DNA of 64,000 bases from Allolobophora icterica (GCA_963556255.1 OY744617.1:28103160-28167159); one strand, 5' to 3'; numbered from the stretch's first letter, positions 1 to 56,455 are shown. Notes: generated from the letters alone by a model not told the origin. Numbers and translations: made by a program.

Positions 1-1729
1 TCAGGAGAGCGACCTAACCAATCGGGTATCATGTCTCATGCCTATATAGCATCAAGTGACAAGGTTTAAAAGTTTCTAAAGGCAGCGCTCTAAGCAATGG
101 TTTATCGTATCCAACTTTAAATGTCCCATAAGTGCAAGGAGGTCGAGAAAGTCGAGAAATTAATAATTTTGTTATAGAGACACACCCAACGCATGCAGAC
201 GCTGCAGCTCCTCTTTCAATGTCGAGTCCAGACATAAGAACGTAGGCTCCTTTGCCTTCCTTGTTCAGAACATTCTCCACTGAAAAATCAATATGCAATT
301 CACAGTCTCTGAGAAATACACCTTACTATTCTGTGTGCAAAGAAAAGAGGAAAATCATTATTACTGTTAATGGTTGCAATCAGTACAAATAAAAACTGTA
401 ATTAACAGTAACTGAAAAATATGAATTTGTATAGTGCCTCTTCAAAAGAAACTCCTCCGAGGCACTAACGACCCGACAACAAAAACCACGATCAAACAGA
501 TTTTTAAAGCATCAATGTTTGAGAGGCCAAACTGTGTAAGCTGTCTGCATTTCTTTGGCCACCAAAAAACTAAGTCATGGGAACATGCTTCCCTACAGAA
601 GCTCACTAAAAACGAATTGGATGTGAGAGCTGTTTCCTTAAAGCCACTGCTTTAGATGGGAAGATTACGAGGAAAACTATTATCAATTTGTAACTTCTGT
701 CATGCTGGTGTCTAATGCACAAGGCGTCAACCGACGGCACGCCAACACCAAGCCGTAATCAGGTCAACGTCCAGAAGATTAGTCCACTAAGACAGAGAGT
801 ATTCATTAGATCTCTTTAATCTAATCTAATAACTTCTATAGTGCCATTATCATACTGAGCAAGGGCTCAATCGATGACCACTTCACGTGAAATCGTAGCT
901 GAAAATTGCAATCTGTTCGAGAAGCACAGTTGATATCCAATTGGTAAGAATTTGCGTAGGATCGATAATGGAAAAACTTCTGAAACACTAGTGCTTAGAA
1001 GTTCCCACAGAGTGAAAGGGAAGAGATGTTCACAAGTTACTTACTTGCTTACGATAACATGAGATAAAAGCTAGAACCTCACTGGCCTGGAACTTCACAG
1101 TTGTCGAAAACCAATTCACTAGTATCCGAACCTCGCATTCCGAGTTTGTCCAGTTTTGGCGAGGAACTAAAACCCTTCATCGTCTGTTCACAGGTCATAC
1201 AAAAAACACATCTTACTGGTAGACAACCACTAACATCGTCATAATCAAATAATCATAAAATCAAATAATCATCAAAATCAAATAAGCAATAACATATCTT
1301 GAAAAAAGTAATTGGCATATAATGTCCCACTTCAATTCACATAATAAGTTCCATCACTGCTGTCATTTTTATTATAGATTTATAGATTTAAGAGGCCAAT
1401 CAGCAGAACCTGAAATACACCTATGTGAGAAAGATTTTGATCGGGTACAATCTAAGACTAAGACTAGAATGGGCAATTGGGCCTTTCAGGGCACAGGTCC
1501 ACACACATAGAACACTCTTCCTACGCCCAATTAGGAGGCCAAAAGATGTTGAAAAAAACAGTTCAAAATGTACTTACTAACTCTCTCTTCCTTTAAGAAA
1601 TTCCTCAAAACTCACTATTTCTCATTGCCTTTCAAACATCTGGATATCTAACTGCTTTTCAGCTGGTGACTAACCAACCGTGCCTCAGATTCGCATTTCT
1701 GTATGACTTTGTGTACATTAAAAATGTTT

Positions 1730-1808
<79 letters not shown>

Positions 1809-4800
1809 TAATAACTCTTGGCATTTGTGCTGACAGTTGACAGCATAAAACAGCCTAGAAGTAGCTTCTACTAACGATGTTATATAAATTGTCGTCATTA
1901 CAATTACATTGTTTCGTGAAACTCACTCTCTCCACGAGGAAAGCGGTGATTCCGTGCTGAGGCTTGGCTGCTGAGGGATTCGTTTTCGCGTAGACAACGA
2001 AAACATCGGCAACCGGTCCATTCGTAATCCAGAATTTACTGCCATTTAGTAAGTATATGTCACCTGGAAAGATAAACATACTTCCAGAAAGATAAAACTT
2101 ATTCCAACTTTAAACTGACTGCACCACTAGTCTATGAAAACTCTCTTAAGGAACTGCTCTTCTTCTTCTTTTCCTTTGCAAGCTACTTCTGTGTTCAACT
2201 CACCATTTCTTTCAGCCTTTGTAGACATCGAAATGACATCTGAACCTGAACGATGTTCACTCATGGCCAACGCTCCGATAAGTTCACCAGTGCAGAGCTA
2301 ATCGCAAAAAACATTACAGTGACTATAAACAAAACTGATCTTAATCTTGAATACTCCGATTATTATCATTCTCATAGCAGTAAATATGGTGCCATAGTCT
2401 TGTGCTTCTGATTGTAATCGAATATTTATAAAAGTACCTCTCAACGATTCAGTCTCGTTAGTGGATTGTGTTTTGAAAGACAAGCTAAGTCTTGTGCTTG
2501 AGACTTAGCTTCTCTTTCAAAACACAATCTACTAACTTATAATCTAATCTACTCCAGAGATGGACCAACATTTTTTGGGCCGTGAAGCTTGAATATTAAA
2601 ATTTTTAAGATAGATGTCATGTGCATTGTGCACTACAGTCTACAGTCTGCAGGGGCGTCTACACCATAGAAACCTTGGAGCAAATGCTCCATCCAAGAAA
2701 TGGGGGGAGATCTGTCAGTGTGTGTGCCACCATTTTAGGGGGAGGAAGGGAAAGTGTAGAAGAAGAGGGGGGAAGAGGAAGTTGCTCCAATGACTTAAGG
2801 GGGATAGACGGCTCTGACAGTCTGAGTCGCTTCTGGAGACTGGGGCCCTGAAGCTTCAGCTTGATTAGTTTCATAGTAGATCCCCCACTGATCTAATATA
2901 ATCTACTGACTTCTATTGTGCCGCAAGTCAGTCAGTCGATGGTCACTTCCAAGTAAAATTGCAATCAAAAATCATAATCAACTGGAAAAGTCAGGACAAT
3001 ATCCGAAAGATCAGAAAAGCCAGGAGCCAGGACACGGTGGTTGGATATGCCAGTTGAAAGACACGAGTTTTAAGTTTAGACTGAATCGCCGACAGGTACT
3101 TTTATAAATATTCGATTACAATCACAATTATGTTTCAATCAAGAGTACAATTATGTACAATCAAGAGTACAATTATGTACAACCAAGAGTACAATTATGT
3201 ACAATCAAGAGTACAATATTATTATGTACAATCAAGAGTACAAAATGTACAATCAAGAGTACAATTATGTACAATCAAGAGCACAATTATGTACAATCAA
3301 GAGCCACAGCAACCATTGACTGAGTGCGGAATCCATTGGTGTTACGGGTGAGCAAAGAACAGAGATGAGTCGGTCGGTTAAGATGTAGTACTTTGTGAAC
3401 TGTACGGCAGAGATTGGAGTGGAAACTCTTTTGCGACTGCCACTGTCTTCTCTCACTTTGAAAACTGCACCGAGGCTCTTCCGGCAGGTAAAAGTGCATT
3501 GAATGCGACAACACCTTACCTTTGGCAGGTATTTTTCTTTCTGCTTCTCGGTTCCATGTAACACGATCTGATTGATGCATAGGTTGGAATGAGCTCCATG
3601 GCTCATTGCAACAGCGGCACTGGCCCTGGTCATCTCTTCACCCACAATAAAGTAATCACAATAGGTCGCATCAGTACCTCCATATTTTGCTGAAATTAAA
3701 CATACATAAGAGATTCATAAATATATTTTTAAATATTAATAAATATTTGCAAAAAAAGACCATTAAGAAAAAGTGATTTAGACAACAATCGGTTTAATCT
3801 TAGTTGTGTATCTGATCAATTCATGATTAAGCAGATGCTAACAGGTCTGCCAGTATTTAAAGATGTCAGGTCTCTACATATTCAGGTTAAAACTAATTTT
3901 ATTTTTGCCAAGGTAGAAATAATGCCTCAGGATTTCACAAAATTCACTGGAGAATAAAAGTAGCAATTATTTATTTTTATATTTGCACAATTCTGTCACT
4001 ATCTAAAATCTAGCGCCAGTTGAAAAGACCAGGCAACTATGTATTAAGAAGCTGCTCCAAGTTAGTGCCCAGCTACTGGCACCTTTCAAAACAGACGCAA
4101 TTGTAAATCTTCAAATTTCTCAACGCTGCAAAAAAATTTTGTCATGGAGTCTCATTGGTGCTACATTTGAACCTCCGATTCGCAATTCTGTATGACCTTG
4201 CGTGCATCAAAATTATTTTTAATAATAACAACATATCAAAACAAACCACACACTTCATATCACAATTCAAGTGCTTGACCAATCAGTCATCATGTCAGAA
4301 AGCTACTGTGATACACAACTTCAGTGCAAGAAGGTAATTAATTAATTAATTAATTAGATTTTAGTCATCAACTCACCAGGTGCTGTCAATCCTAGGAGAC
4401 CAAGTTTTCCACATTTCCTCATGAAGTCCTGCAACAAAAAGCGTCAATGGTCTTCAGATCTTGACTTAAAACTCATCTCTGCTCAACTTGTTGACACCAT
4501 AAACCATTTCTGTCTTCTAGGATTTCCTTCTTGGTTATCAAAGGGACTTGCACAGGGTTTTGGCATGCACGTCACGTCTGCTTATGTCTTTCAACCTGCA
4601 TATCCACCACAGCCTGGCTTTTTCTCTGGTCTATCAGATTTCGACCTGGTTTTCCAATGTATTAGGAGTCTTGACTGTGATTTCACTTCAGGCAACCATG
4701 AGTGATGCCTTGTATATTATGATAACAGAAGTCATTAGATTAGATTAGAGAAGTTAGTTTGCTTCGCAGCAACCATCGAGTGATGCCTTAAGCATCACAA

Positions 4801-6186
4801 CAGTGGCAATACACAGCCTCTCTTTGCCTCGTTTCCGCAAATGCTTGAAGACCATTCTGTTCGATTATGGTTTCATTGTGTTAGGTCGGAAGCGCCTCTG
4901 ACGAGTCTCCCTTGAAGTGGAGCTATATAAATTTGCAATTACCATTACCATTACTAAGCAAGTTATCAGGTTAGACTATACACTGTATGTACTGTTGTTG
5001 TAAACTATGAGCGTTTGACTTGAGCTAATAAAAGATTACTTACTTACTTATTTACTTACTAGATCACCTACACCATTCACAATGAATATGTTTTGAAACT
5101 CATATTTTATACATCTCGTTAAACTCTATAAATGTCACGCTTTAATTATCTGCCATCACCTACACAAAGTTTCTTGTACATTAGATAACAATGGGTACAG
5201 ATATTTAATATATTTAGTTAGAAAACGATTTACCCGGAACCCAGGAAAGTCGTTTGTTCTGTCAATATCTGCAGCTATCGGTGCAATCTCCTTTTGAACG
5301 AACTGGAACACAGTCTGTCGCAACTGCAAAATGGTGCAATTAAGTCATGAGACATTTTGACATGTACATAAGCAAGTAGTTTGGTTGCTATACCAACACA
5401 GCAACGGGTAAAAGTACATGTACATGTTTTCTAGTCACGACCATAAAGCCTCGGCCCTGCTCATTTTTCAATTAATTTATCATGTGAAATCCCTCACCAA
5501 CGCAGTCCATTTGAAAAGGTGTCACACCATTTAAGGTCCCTGTTTACAGATATGCTAGCATGACATTCAAATCTCTTAAATCAGCCACAATCGGTATGTG
5601 AACCATGGCCAGGTTCATATAACTTTTGTGGCAGATTGTCAATGAAGACACATGAAACTTTTGCTAGCCACATACACTCTCCAACCATCGCTATTACAAC
5701 AGGTGCAAAGGATCAAGGGGCAGAAGTTGATTGACCAGTAGTCTACTCTACGGTGCTGCACTGATCGCAGGATACAATATTGTTTGTCAGGTGCTTCTGT
5801 CAACAGCATGTCATAAAATCATATCATGCACTTTAATTCTAACCCCCAACGAAACATTAAAACACAAACAAACTGATAACGGTATACTGATAAAAACAAA
5901 TTCTCTATGAATTAACTTTTCTTATATTGGCGCTACAAACTACAAAGCTTTCCCATGGCATCACGTTACAAGGTAAGGCACGGAATTACTACCTTGGCGC
6001 TACATGAATTAATTATTACGTCTAAGCCAAAACCTGTTTCTGTTCGTCCGTTAGTCCGAAGACGTCATCTTGGATTGGATAGAAATTGCTGAGAAATCTC
6101 TTCGTCGAAGCACCTAGCCATCGGCTGTTCACTTTGTCCAAGTTTCTAGGTAATCGATGTCTGCAGATCACAGCTCGAAGCGCCAT
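1..6186 (-). CDS. IVD: Isovaleryl-CoA dehydrogenase, eight 5' exons (3' end off window)
   Basis: Mitochondrial FAD enzyme of leucine breakdown that oxidises isovaleryl-CoA to 3-methylcrotonyl-CoA and passes electrons to ETF. Exons on the minus strand: 6034-6186, 5234-5323, 4377-4428, 3520-3689, 2204-2297, 1927-2063, 1087-1183 and about 212-279. Phases join without a break through the sixth exon. The start [17 protein letters not shown] is Arg-rich with few acids, as expected for a matrix-targeting peptide, and is the first Met of an open exon ending GLTDEQKQ. Family signatures in order: [47 protein letters not shown], and [10 protein letters not shown], which holds the helix-G Glu used as catalytic base in IVD (established knowledge). 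This distinguishes IVD from most other acyl-CoA dehydrogenases. Oddities: exon 7 meets exon 8 in frame only with a GC donor, and exon 8 homology ends at ER without a nearby GT. A different acyl-CoA dehydrogenase paralogue is the only realistic alternative. Confidence 0.93.
690..960. repeat. Dispersed repeat (GGTGTCTAATGCAC family)
   Basis: The block containing GTGTCTAATGCAC, CAACCGA.GGCAC and CCAGAAGATTAG recurs at 40915-40995 and 43785-43900. The adjoining segment (830-960) resembles 2885-3010. It looks like an old retroposon tail with no coding capacity. Confidence 0.55.
1087..1183 (-). CDS. IVD: IVD exon 7 with non-standard donor
   Basis: Encodes [18 protein letters not shown] and on to DNCEVP. 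In-frame joining to the next exon (starting at 279 with two bases completing a Val codon) requires the exon to end at 1087 with donor GCCAGT. The nearby GTGAGG donor (exon end at 1083) would shift the frame by four bases. Either this is a GC-AG intron or the allele carries a splice or frame defect. Confidence 0.75.
1731..1816. repeat. (AAT)n microsatellite
   Basis: Nearly pure AAT repeat with a single AAC interruption, in the IVD intron between exons 6 and 7. Confidence 0.97.
2457..2536. ncRNA. Near-perfect 36-bp hairpin in IVD intron
   Basis: Two 36-nt arms (2457-2492 and 2501-2536) are reverse complements apart from two mismatches, around an 8-nt loop TGTGCTTG. Arm length, small loop and intronic position fit a pre-miRNA-like or foldback element on either strand. 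I recognise no known miRNA seed, so RNA function is inference only. It could equally be a tiny foldback MITE. Confidence 0.35.
3128..3305. repeat. 22-bp minisatellite in IVD intron
   Basis: About eight units of GTACAATCAAGAGTACAATT with slight length variation, ending about 215 bases from exon 4. One unit has an inserted TATT. Each unit contains the palindrome GTAC twice. Confidence 0.9.
4744..4965 (+). repeat. LINE 3'-end fragment (CCATTACC tail)
   Basis: Carries the tail GGAGCTATATAAATTTGCAA followed by ATTACC repeats. The same 3' end is found at 15360-15430, 51425-51835 and 57420-57765. A degraded reverse-transcriptase C-terminus (CTTGAAGACCATTCTGTTCG) precedes the tail. Confidence 0.7.
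5430..5570 (-). repeat. Copy of CGGTCCGTACACGGGGACC unit family
   Basis: On the minus strand it shows the diverged features of the units at 13440-13640 and 37490-38470: a GGGACC-like motif, a segment resembling CCATTCAAACGGGCAGC, TGAAAAATGAGCAGGG and a gap-then-GGCC core. Confidence 0.55.
6034..6186 (-). CDS. IVD: IVD exon 1, mitochondrial presequence
   Basis: Fifty-one codons from ATG (6184-6186) to donor GT at 6032-6033, ending phase 0. The mature-enzyme start is suggested by [17 protein letters not shown], which matches the family's FYPVDD..GL..EQ segment. No TATA box is evident upstream, and 6187-6500 shows no other exon. Confidence 0.9.
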
Positions 6187-7424
6187 TATAAATCAGCTCT
6201 TCTCTTCGACTCTCGCGCTACATCATTTAAAACTTCAAAGTTCGCGTCCCAGTAACTTACTGATTGCGATCAACTAGCATGCAAAGAAGTGGTAAATCGC
6301 ACCCAATAGCATCAGAAGTAAAAATGCATCAGCATACAGTGAAATGATGCCAAGGTGACAGTGATCCAAGCCTATGCGCCGACGTTACCAACTACGGAGG
6401 AAAAAAATTAATATCTTAATTACCGTTTCTCAAAACGCCAATACTGAATGTCACTCTTAATAGCATACTTAATAATATGCTAAACGTAACTTTAATCGCA
6501 TTAGGTCCCATTTTCTTACCCAAATAAACTCCCTTACCTTGAACGGTCGAGTCTCCTTCCTCCCAGTCAATCAGGTTACAGGGCTCATCATTCCACCGAA
6601 ACGGTCTTGCTCTCCATACTTTCTGACATTTATTCTGCTATTGATCGATCGGAACTCTCTCTGTTAGCACTCTTTGATGTCTCTGCTGCCTTTGACATGG
6701 TAGATCACGACATCTTATTGCAGCGACTTGAAACCTCATGTGGCATACATGGCCTTCCACTTCTTTGGTTCCGGTCTTACCTTGCTGATCGTACGCAAAT
6801 GGTTATCTGCGGAGACTCCAGAACCCATTGGGTCAGAGTTAAATTTGGGGTGCCACAGGGCTCTGTCTTAGGCCCTCTCCTTTACCTCATATACACGGCT
6901 GACATTTCCGCTATATTTGCTGAGCACTTATCAACTGGTCATCTTCAGAGGCCCGGGAACCTATGGCGCCAAAGGCGCCGGTGCTCACACAAGTTTTGGC
7001 TCCGTGGCGCCGAGGCGGGCGCATGCTCACACAACTTTTTGGGGTATTGATACAATAAAAAATATCATTTGCGCCCTAAAATCTAATAGTGATTAGATAA
7101 AATATGAGTTCCTTTGTAAAACAAAGACAAGGCTTATGCCTACGAGAAACCCCAGACTCAGATTCACGAGGGCCGGCAGGCCCGGCAAATGCCAGCTGTG
7201 ACCCTAATTAGGGAAGGGTGAGCAAGCGGATACTGGAAACCTTACTCTCTGCAAGCTACAAGTTGGCTGGTGAAAGATATAATTTCTCCAGTCTATGGTC
7301 AATCCAAAGGCGCCTTTGATGGGTGACACGGGCAATATATCATCCTACAAGGCTTTGAAGAGAGTGCACGGTTGGAATTTGGGCATAGAGACAAGACACA
7401 TGACAGATAATTATTAAGACAGCT

Positions 7425-7425
7425 G

Positions 7426-7476
<51 letters not shown>

Positions 7477-7487
7477 ATATATATTAC
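7425..7487. repeat. (AT)n palindrome
   Basis: GCTGTAATATAT and ATATATTACAGC bracket an AT tract, giving a perfect cruciform-capable inverted repeat. Confidence 0.9.
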
Positions 7488-7494
7488 AGCAAAT

Positions 7495-7760
7495 GCAAAG
7501 GTACAAATGGGTCAGGCAGGCAGGCAGTTGGACGGCTACGGTGGATGGCGCTTAGAATTGCAGCGGCGAGGGAGGCAAGTGGAAGACTAGGAAGAGGAGT
7601 CGGGTTAAGATTTGTGAAAGAGCACTGTTTAATTTTTGACCTGTAGAAAGATGGCAACAGGTGAGGTTTGTTGATGAGTCGTAGGAAGGAACTGATGTTT
7701 GTCGCAAATCTGGCGGGAGTTTGCATGGCAGGGAGCAGTCATCTTGACCCTGCAAACTAT
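7495..7760 (-). repeat. LINE/SINE 3'-end fragment (minus)
   Basis: Shares GAGGGAGGCAAGTGGAAGA, TTTGTGAAAGAGCACTGTTT and the flanking order with 32643-32905 and 46665-47050, and in plus orientation with 27350-27640. On the minus strand it reads as a LINE C-terminus ending in TENTALSQIL-like residues. Confidence 0.7.
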
Positions 7761-7779
7761 CCAACCCAGTAGCGATTGG

Positions 7780-8132
<353 letters not shown>

Positions 8133-9164
8133 CCCTTGCCTTGGTTGGCTCACACAACTCTTAAACACTTCCCGGGCCTCATCTTTATGCAGATGATGCC
8201 CAAGCGCTCGTTCATGGCACTCCCTCTGCACAGCTTGCATTAACTGGACGTATTGATGCTCTCTCACGTGATTTACACCTTTGGCTGTCTTCTAATCGTC
8301 TCTCTTTGAACCCAACTAAGACGCAGCTTATATGGTTTGGTACTCGTCAGCAGCTCCTCAAACTAGACTTCCCACTTCTTGCTGAGAAATTCCCGTCATT
8401 CACTTTTCTCTCTAGTGTCCGTGACCTTGGTGTTGTCCTTGACAGTATGCTCACCTTTTCTGAACACATTGCTAATCTTACCCGTTCTTCTTACTTTCAC
8501 TTGAGACGGCTTAGAGCAATCCGACGCTCTGTCTCCTCCTCCGTTTTTACCACTATCATCCACGCCTTCATCTGCTCCAGAATTGACTACTGTAATTCTG
8601 TTTTGATTGGGCTGCCAAAAGTCCGTCTTTCCCCCCTCAAGACAGTTTTAAATGCTGCAGCCAGATTAATAGCCCGACTTCCTCGCTGGTCTCATATTTC
8701 CTCTTTCATGTTCGATCATCTTCATTGGCTTCCCCTTACTGCTCGGATTCAGCTGAAGGTTCTCACTTTAGTCCTTCGGTCCTGTACAGGCTTAGCACCC
8801 AAGTACCTCTGTGACATTGTTCGTCTGCCAATTTCAGCTAATTCCCTCCGTCCATTGCGATCGCTTAATCGACATGATCTTCTTGTACCACGAGCCAGGA
8901 CCTCTATGGCCAAAACTCGAGCCTTTTCTTGCATTGGTCCTGCTCTATGGAATCAACTTCCTCCATTGACACGTGCCTCTTTATTAGTTGGTGGCCCAAG
9001 TGCCTCGTTCCGCTGTCTTAAAACTTCTTTCTATTCACTGGGTCTTTCGCACTGGGAGCGCCTCTGATTAGCGAATACTGTGAGAGGCGCTTTATAAATG
9101 TTTAGATACAATACAATACAATACAATAGGCGAAGCAATCTTAGAGTCATTGAGTCCTTGACTA

Positions 9165-9400
9165 AGATCTATGCTATAGAAAAGGAGGAGGAGCGAGGAG
9201 GAGGAGGAGAATAGTCCCATAAGCTAGACCTGAGGAAGCCATGGGTATGAAGTGTTAGCGACTTAATTTTCTTAGCCTCGGCATATGATAACGTGTGGCC
9301 AGTCCTCTCTCTCTCTCGCAGTCTCATCTTCCTAACGAGAGTGTACGGTCAGTGTAGGCCTACTCATTATAGCTGAGTAAGGGCCTAATCCATATACGAC
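9165..9400 (-). repeat. SINE-A copy (tRNA-derived), minus strand
   Basis: The body contains the complement of CGGTGGGAAGATGAGAC, GCCGAGGCTAAGAAAAT and the GGAGGAGGA tail seen in copies at 15472-15745, 28118-28385, 35527-35810 and 41015-41300. Confidence 0.75.
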
Positions 9401-9499
9401 TTCGTAATCGTAATCATAATCTCGATCGAGACTTCTACAGCGCCCAAAAAAGCGGAGCCGAATGTGCAGGTGTACAAACGCAACTACCAATTATGGCAC

Positions 9500-9825
9500 A
9501 ATCGTAAATAGAACTCGAATTCAGACTGTCTTTGCGGGATTTGAAGTTTTGAACCCCGATCTCTCGGTTGACAGCATGGGCGGCGATCCCTGGGGGGGGG
9601 GTGGAGGGGCACAAGACCCTCCACCATAAGCCTGCAGTGGGGGACACAGTATACAGCTGTTTTCCCAAAGAAACACCAAAAACTTTTAAAAAATGTTTTC
9701 ACCTCTGCTTTGACCAGATCAGTTCTAAAGTGTCCCGGTCTCCCACCCCACCTTTCAAACAAGATCGCCGCCTCTGGCTGACAGTTTAGCAGGCTAACCA
9801 CTAGACTATCGAGCGCGCGCATACC
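9500..9825 (-). repeat. SINE-A tRNA-like head interrupted by a MITE
   Basis: On the minus strand it gives TAGTCTAGTGGTTAGCCTG (A-box-like) and, after removal of the 9575-9776 element, GAGAGATCGGGGTTC (B-box-like). The interruption lies in the anticodon-arm region. Confidence 0.7.
9575..9776. mobile_element. hAT-like MITE, family 1 (GGCGGCGAT termini)
   Basis: Ends CATGGGCGGCGATCC and GATCGCCGCCTCTG, flanked by 8-bp duplications GTTGACAG / GCTGACAG (one mismatch). The internal segment TTTGACCAGATCAGTTC is shared with copies at 34280-34503 and 37632-37842. No coding capacity. Confidence 0.85.
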
Positions 9826-10534
9826 AGAGGGAAAATATAATTATCACCATCGAAAACCATGTTTGCATTGATATATCAACCGATCGAAAAGATCGCGCAG
9901 TGAATGGATGAATGACCTAATTACATAACGTCTTTTTTGTTAATTGACGGATCTAAACGAATGAGTCATAATTGATTGCACTGTTTGTTTGTTTACTCTG
10001 GATTGGCGGAGTTTCCTTCTGTAGGCCAACGTCGTCTAGCCTTGGGCACAGTTGCTGTAATATAAACACAGCTGTCATGTGCAACTACAGAAAGAAACCT
10101 TGGAAGTTGGAACTATATGAGATTCTGCCGGGGTTGGGGGAGGGGTAGCTGAAGACTGACCCCGCCGTGATGGCTGGGGTCGTGTGATCCAATTAAGGCT
10201 CCTCTGCGATCAACCCTTGTAAGCTAAAAGCGCTCTCATCCCATGGAACGGTTTCAATTAAAGTGACAGCGGCTGATTCTGCCTTTCAGTTGCAGATCGG
10301 CTAGCAGGCCTTGAACCACAGAATGCTGGGCTTATTACCAGCGTAGTAATACATCTTGTTTACGCGGGCCCGCAGGCTCTAGCCTCTACGCATACGATTA
10401 GGCAACGTAAATACACCCAGTGACGTAACTTCAAGATTAGCCTACTCAGATGGGTCCAGTGGGGTCTGTTCAAACTCTGAACGATCCCCCTCTTTTACAG
10501 ATTCGGAACTAGCCCCCGCCCGCAGTTGCGGGTC

Positions 10535-10596
10535 TTTTAGTCAGTCAGTCAGTCAGTCAGTCAGTCAGTCAGTCAGTCAGTCAGTCAGTCAGTCAG

Positions 10597-10628
<32 letters not shown>
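10535..10628. repeat. (CAGT)n then (CAAT)n microsatellite
   Basis: A pure tetranucleotide array changes unit by one transition midway. Confidence 0.97.
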
Positions 10629-10899
10629 CCGATAGAGCGCCCTTCAAGATACCTCAGAGACTCTTTGCCCCATGGTTAGGCGAATTAAGCTACTGATATG
10701 ATTTGATTATGGAAAGATGTAGGGCTAATTTATGCCATTTTGTAGTGGGCGGGGTAAAAAATATAATCCCTCGTTTGTCAGACTATCTATCCCCATTGAA
10801 TGAAGTAGCGTATCCCAATCAAAATTACTCGCCTGCGCACCGCCCCCTCCTCCCACTGCTTCCAGCCTAAGTACATCACATCCTCTGCCTCAAAACACT

Positions 10900-11818
10900 G
10901 AGAAGCGCTCAAGGCCTAAGTAGGCCTAATAATACGCGCTGTGTGCGCGCGCCTAATTTACTGGCGTTCGGAAAAACTGTGCTATCGTTTACGCATTGGC
11001 TGTGAGGTTTTCGCCTGACTTTTTTGAGATTTTCTTCGAAGTTTTCTGTCTGCCGCTAGGGTTCGCTTTTTTCGAGTGCTCTCAGACGTCGCTGGAAAAA
11101 CCGGCGGGATGGACGCGCTGCCCGGCAGGAAGCAGACGATATATGTGTGGATGTCGTTAACGACCTTATAGACCGCGTTCGAGTCGTCTCCCTGAGGTGG
11201 AGATGGAAGAGCTGTTTTGTCTGGTGTCTACTACGGTGTTTAAACGTTCTTCTGCGTTATAACAACGAAAGGTTCCTCGGCTTTCGATCGAACCCGCCCT
11301 GGAAACTGGTTGCACAACGAATCAGTGTGTTAGCGACCATCGAGTTATGATGCCGTGAGCATTAGGATAGATACGCTATAGCAGTTCTTAGGCACATAGA
11401 GCGTATAATTATATAAGGGATGCCTGGATGAGAGAGAGACCCAATCCAGATTGTTTGATCCCTGCCGTCAATTTCGATCGTAAGCCTGGTGATACTGCAC
11501 CAGGTTCTATGCACGGCACACACAGATTAGACCTGTATAGGCCTGCTTAGGCCCAGCGTTATACGTATGCCTACATCGAGCAGTTAAGAACGGGAAGCTT
11601 ATATGTTATTCCTGATAGATTATCTACCTAACCGCGAGGCCCAGACATATGAACTTGTATGCTTTCTATAGCACGATCGTGTGCGAGTGAGGATAGCGAC
11701 TGCAGCCACCTGGCGGCCGGTTAGTAGAGTGGTCGATTTGCAGTCGCGTTTTGCTGGGCGTTCAGTTGGACGCCGCCACAGACGCTGAGAGAGCAGAGGC
11801 CGGGTAAAGGACGGCGCC
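10900..11818 (+). promoter_or_regulatory. Presumptive SORBS promoter and 5'UTR
   Basis: A GC-richer, CpG-rich stretch preceding the SORBS start. It contains an inverted CCAAT box (ATTGGCTG near 10996) and no obvious TATA box. The start codon context is GGCGCCATGG, a strong Kozak match. The transcription start cannot be fixed by eye, and an upstream untranslated exon is possible. Confidence 0.4.
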
Positions 11819-55448
<43,630 letters not shown>

Positions 55449-55574
55449 GTAGAATCAGTTTGTAGGTGTTCCCACATGTACACACATCACATGCAAGCAC
55501 GCATGCACACACGTGTACTTAATTGAGGCGCTCACACCAACATGCACACACATTATGCAGGTACCGAGTTGCTC

Positions 55575-56455
55575 TTTATCGTAACTGTAAGCCCTAAATT
55601 TCTAAATAACACCTCTAAGGCTAGGCACAGGGCGCCAGCTTGCTCACGAGCGCCCACTCTGACTCATCTGATCCTCTGCCTTGCAATTCCTGTCGCCCTA
55701 AACGACACCCGTCTTAACAGCTGCTCTACCTTCTCTCTTGATCTGGCCCTCTGAACACCGGACTCGGACCTCTTTTTGACTACTCTCTGGAAACCAAAGC
55801 TCGAGGGTACGCGTACCCTAAAATAGAATACGTTAAAATACGTACGTACCTTTTAAAAAATACAATACGCGTATGGTACGTATCATACACGAAAATTTTA
55901 TTTATGGTTTACTCGGCGACCCACAACCCACGTATAATCTGACGTCAACAGTATGCGTCATTGAAACCGGTACTTACGGTAGCGTAGTAGTAAATTTAAT
56001 TTTATGAATTCTTCGGTTGTAATTAATTTAATGCAAATTGTACTTTCATTCTGAGGAGAGCTAAGTACACGTCACTGGTTTGCAAATTTCTGTAACTCGA
56101 AAGTTGTAGTAGGCCTATATCTTTATACGCATCAGTCAGCGATTCGGCGATGCCCAGAGCAATTTACTACGCTGTATAGGCCTACTGGGTTGTGATTGTT
56201 TGCTTAAATTAAATTGAACATTCTTATAATGAGGCTAAATGAGCAAAGACGTGGTTAACGTATTTTTGTATTGTTTACGTACCCTAAAATAGGGTACGTT
56301 AAAAAACGCGCGTACCTTTCAAAAAATAGAATACGTATGGTACGTACCCTCGAGCTTTGCTGGAAACCCATCTGATTTGGCATAGCGATCGTGAATAGGC
56401 TGGTGCCCTGCGCTTGGCCTTCGATTGGTGCTTTAGAAGTTTGGAGATAATATTT
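55575..56455. repeat. Inverted pair of LINE tails split by hAT-like element
   Basis: 55575-55660 and 56380-56455 carry the same tail (GCGCAGGGC.CCAGC..ATTCACGA) in opposite orientation, with the 55795-56359 element between. Confidence 0.72.
55795..56359. mobile_element. hAT-like element, 565 bp
   Basis: TIRs CAAAGCTCGAGGGTACG / CGTACCCTCGAGCTTTG, exact 8-bp duplication CTGGAAAC at 55787-55794 and 56360-56367. Subterminal ACCCTAAAATAG.GTACGTTAAA occurs in direct orientation at both ends. Non-coding. Confidence 0.92.

Noticed and set aside
4421..4748. Plus-strand gene of about 94 aa
   Set aside because: Overlaps an IVD exon on the other strand, has no homology and grades into a LINE tail.
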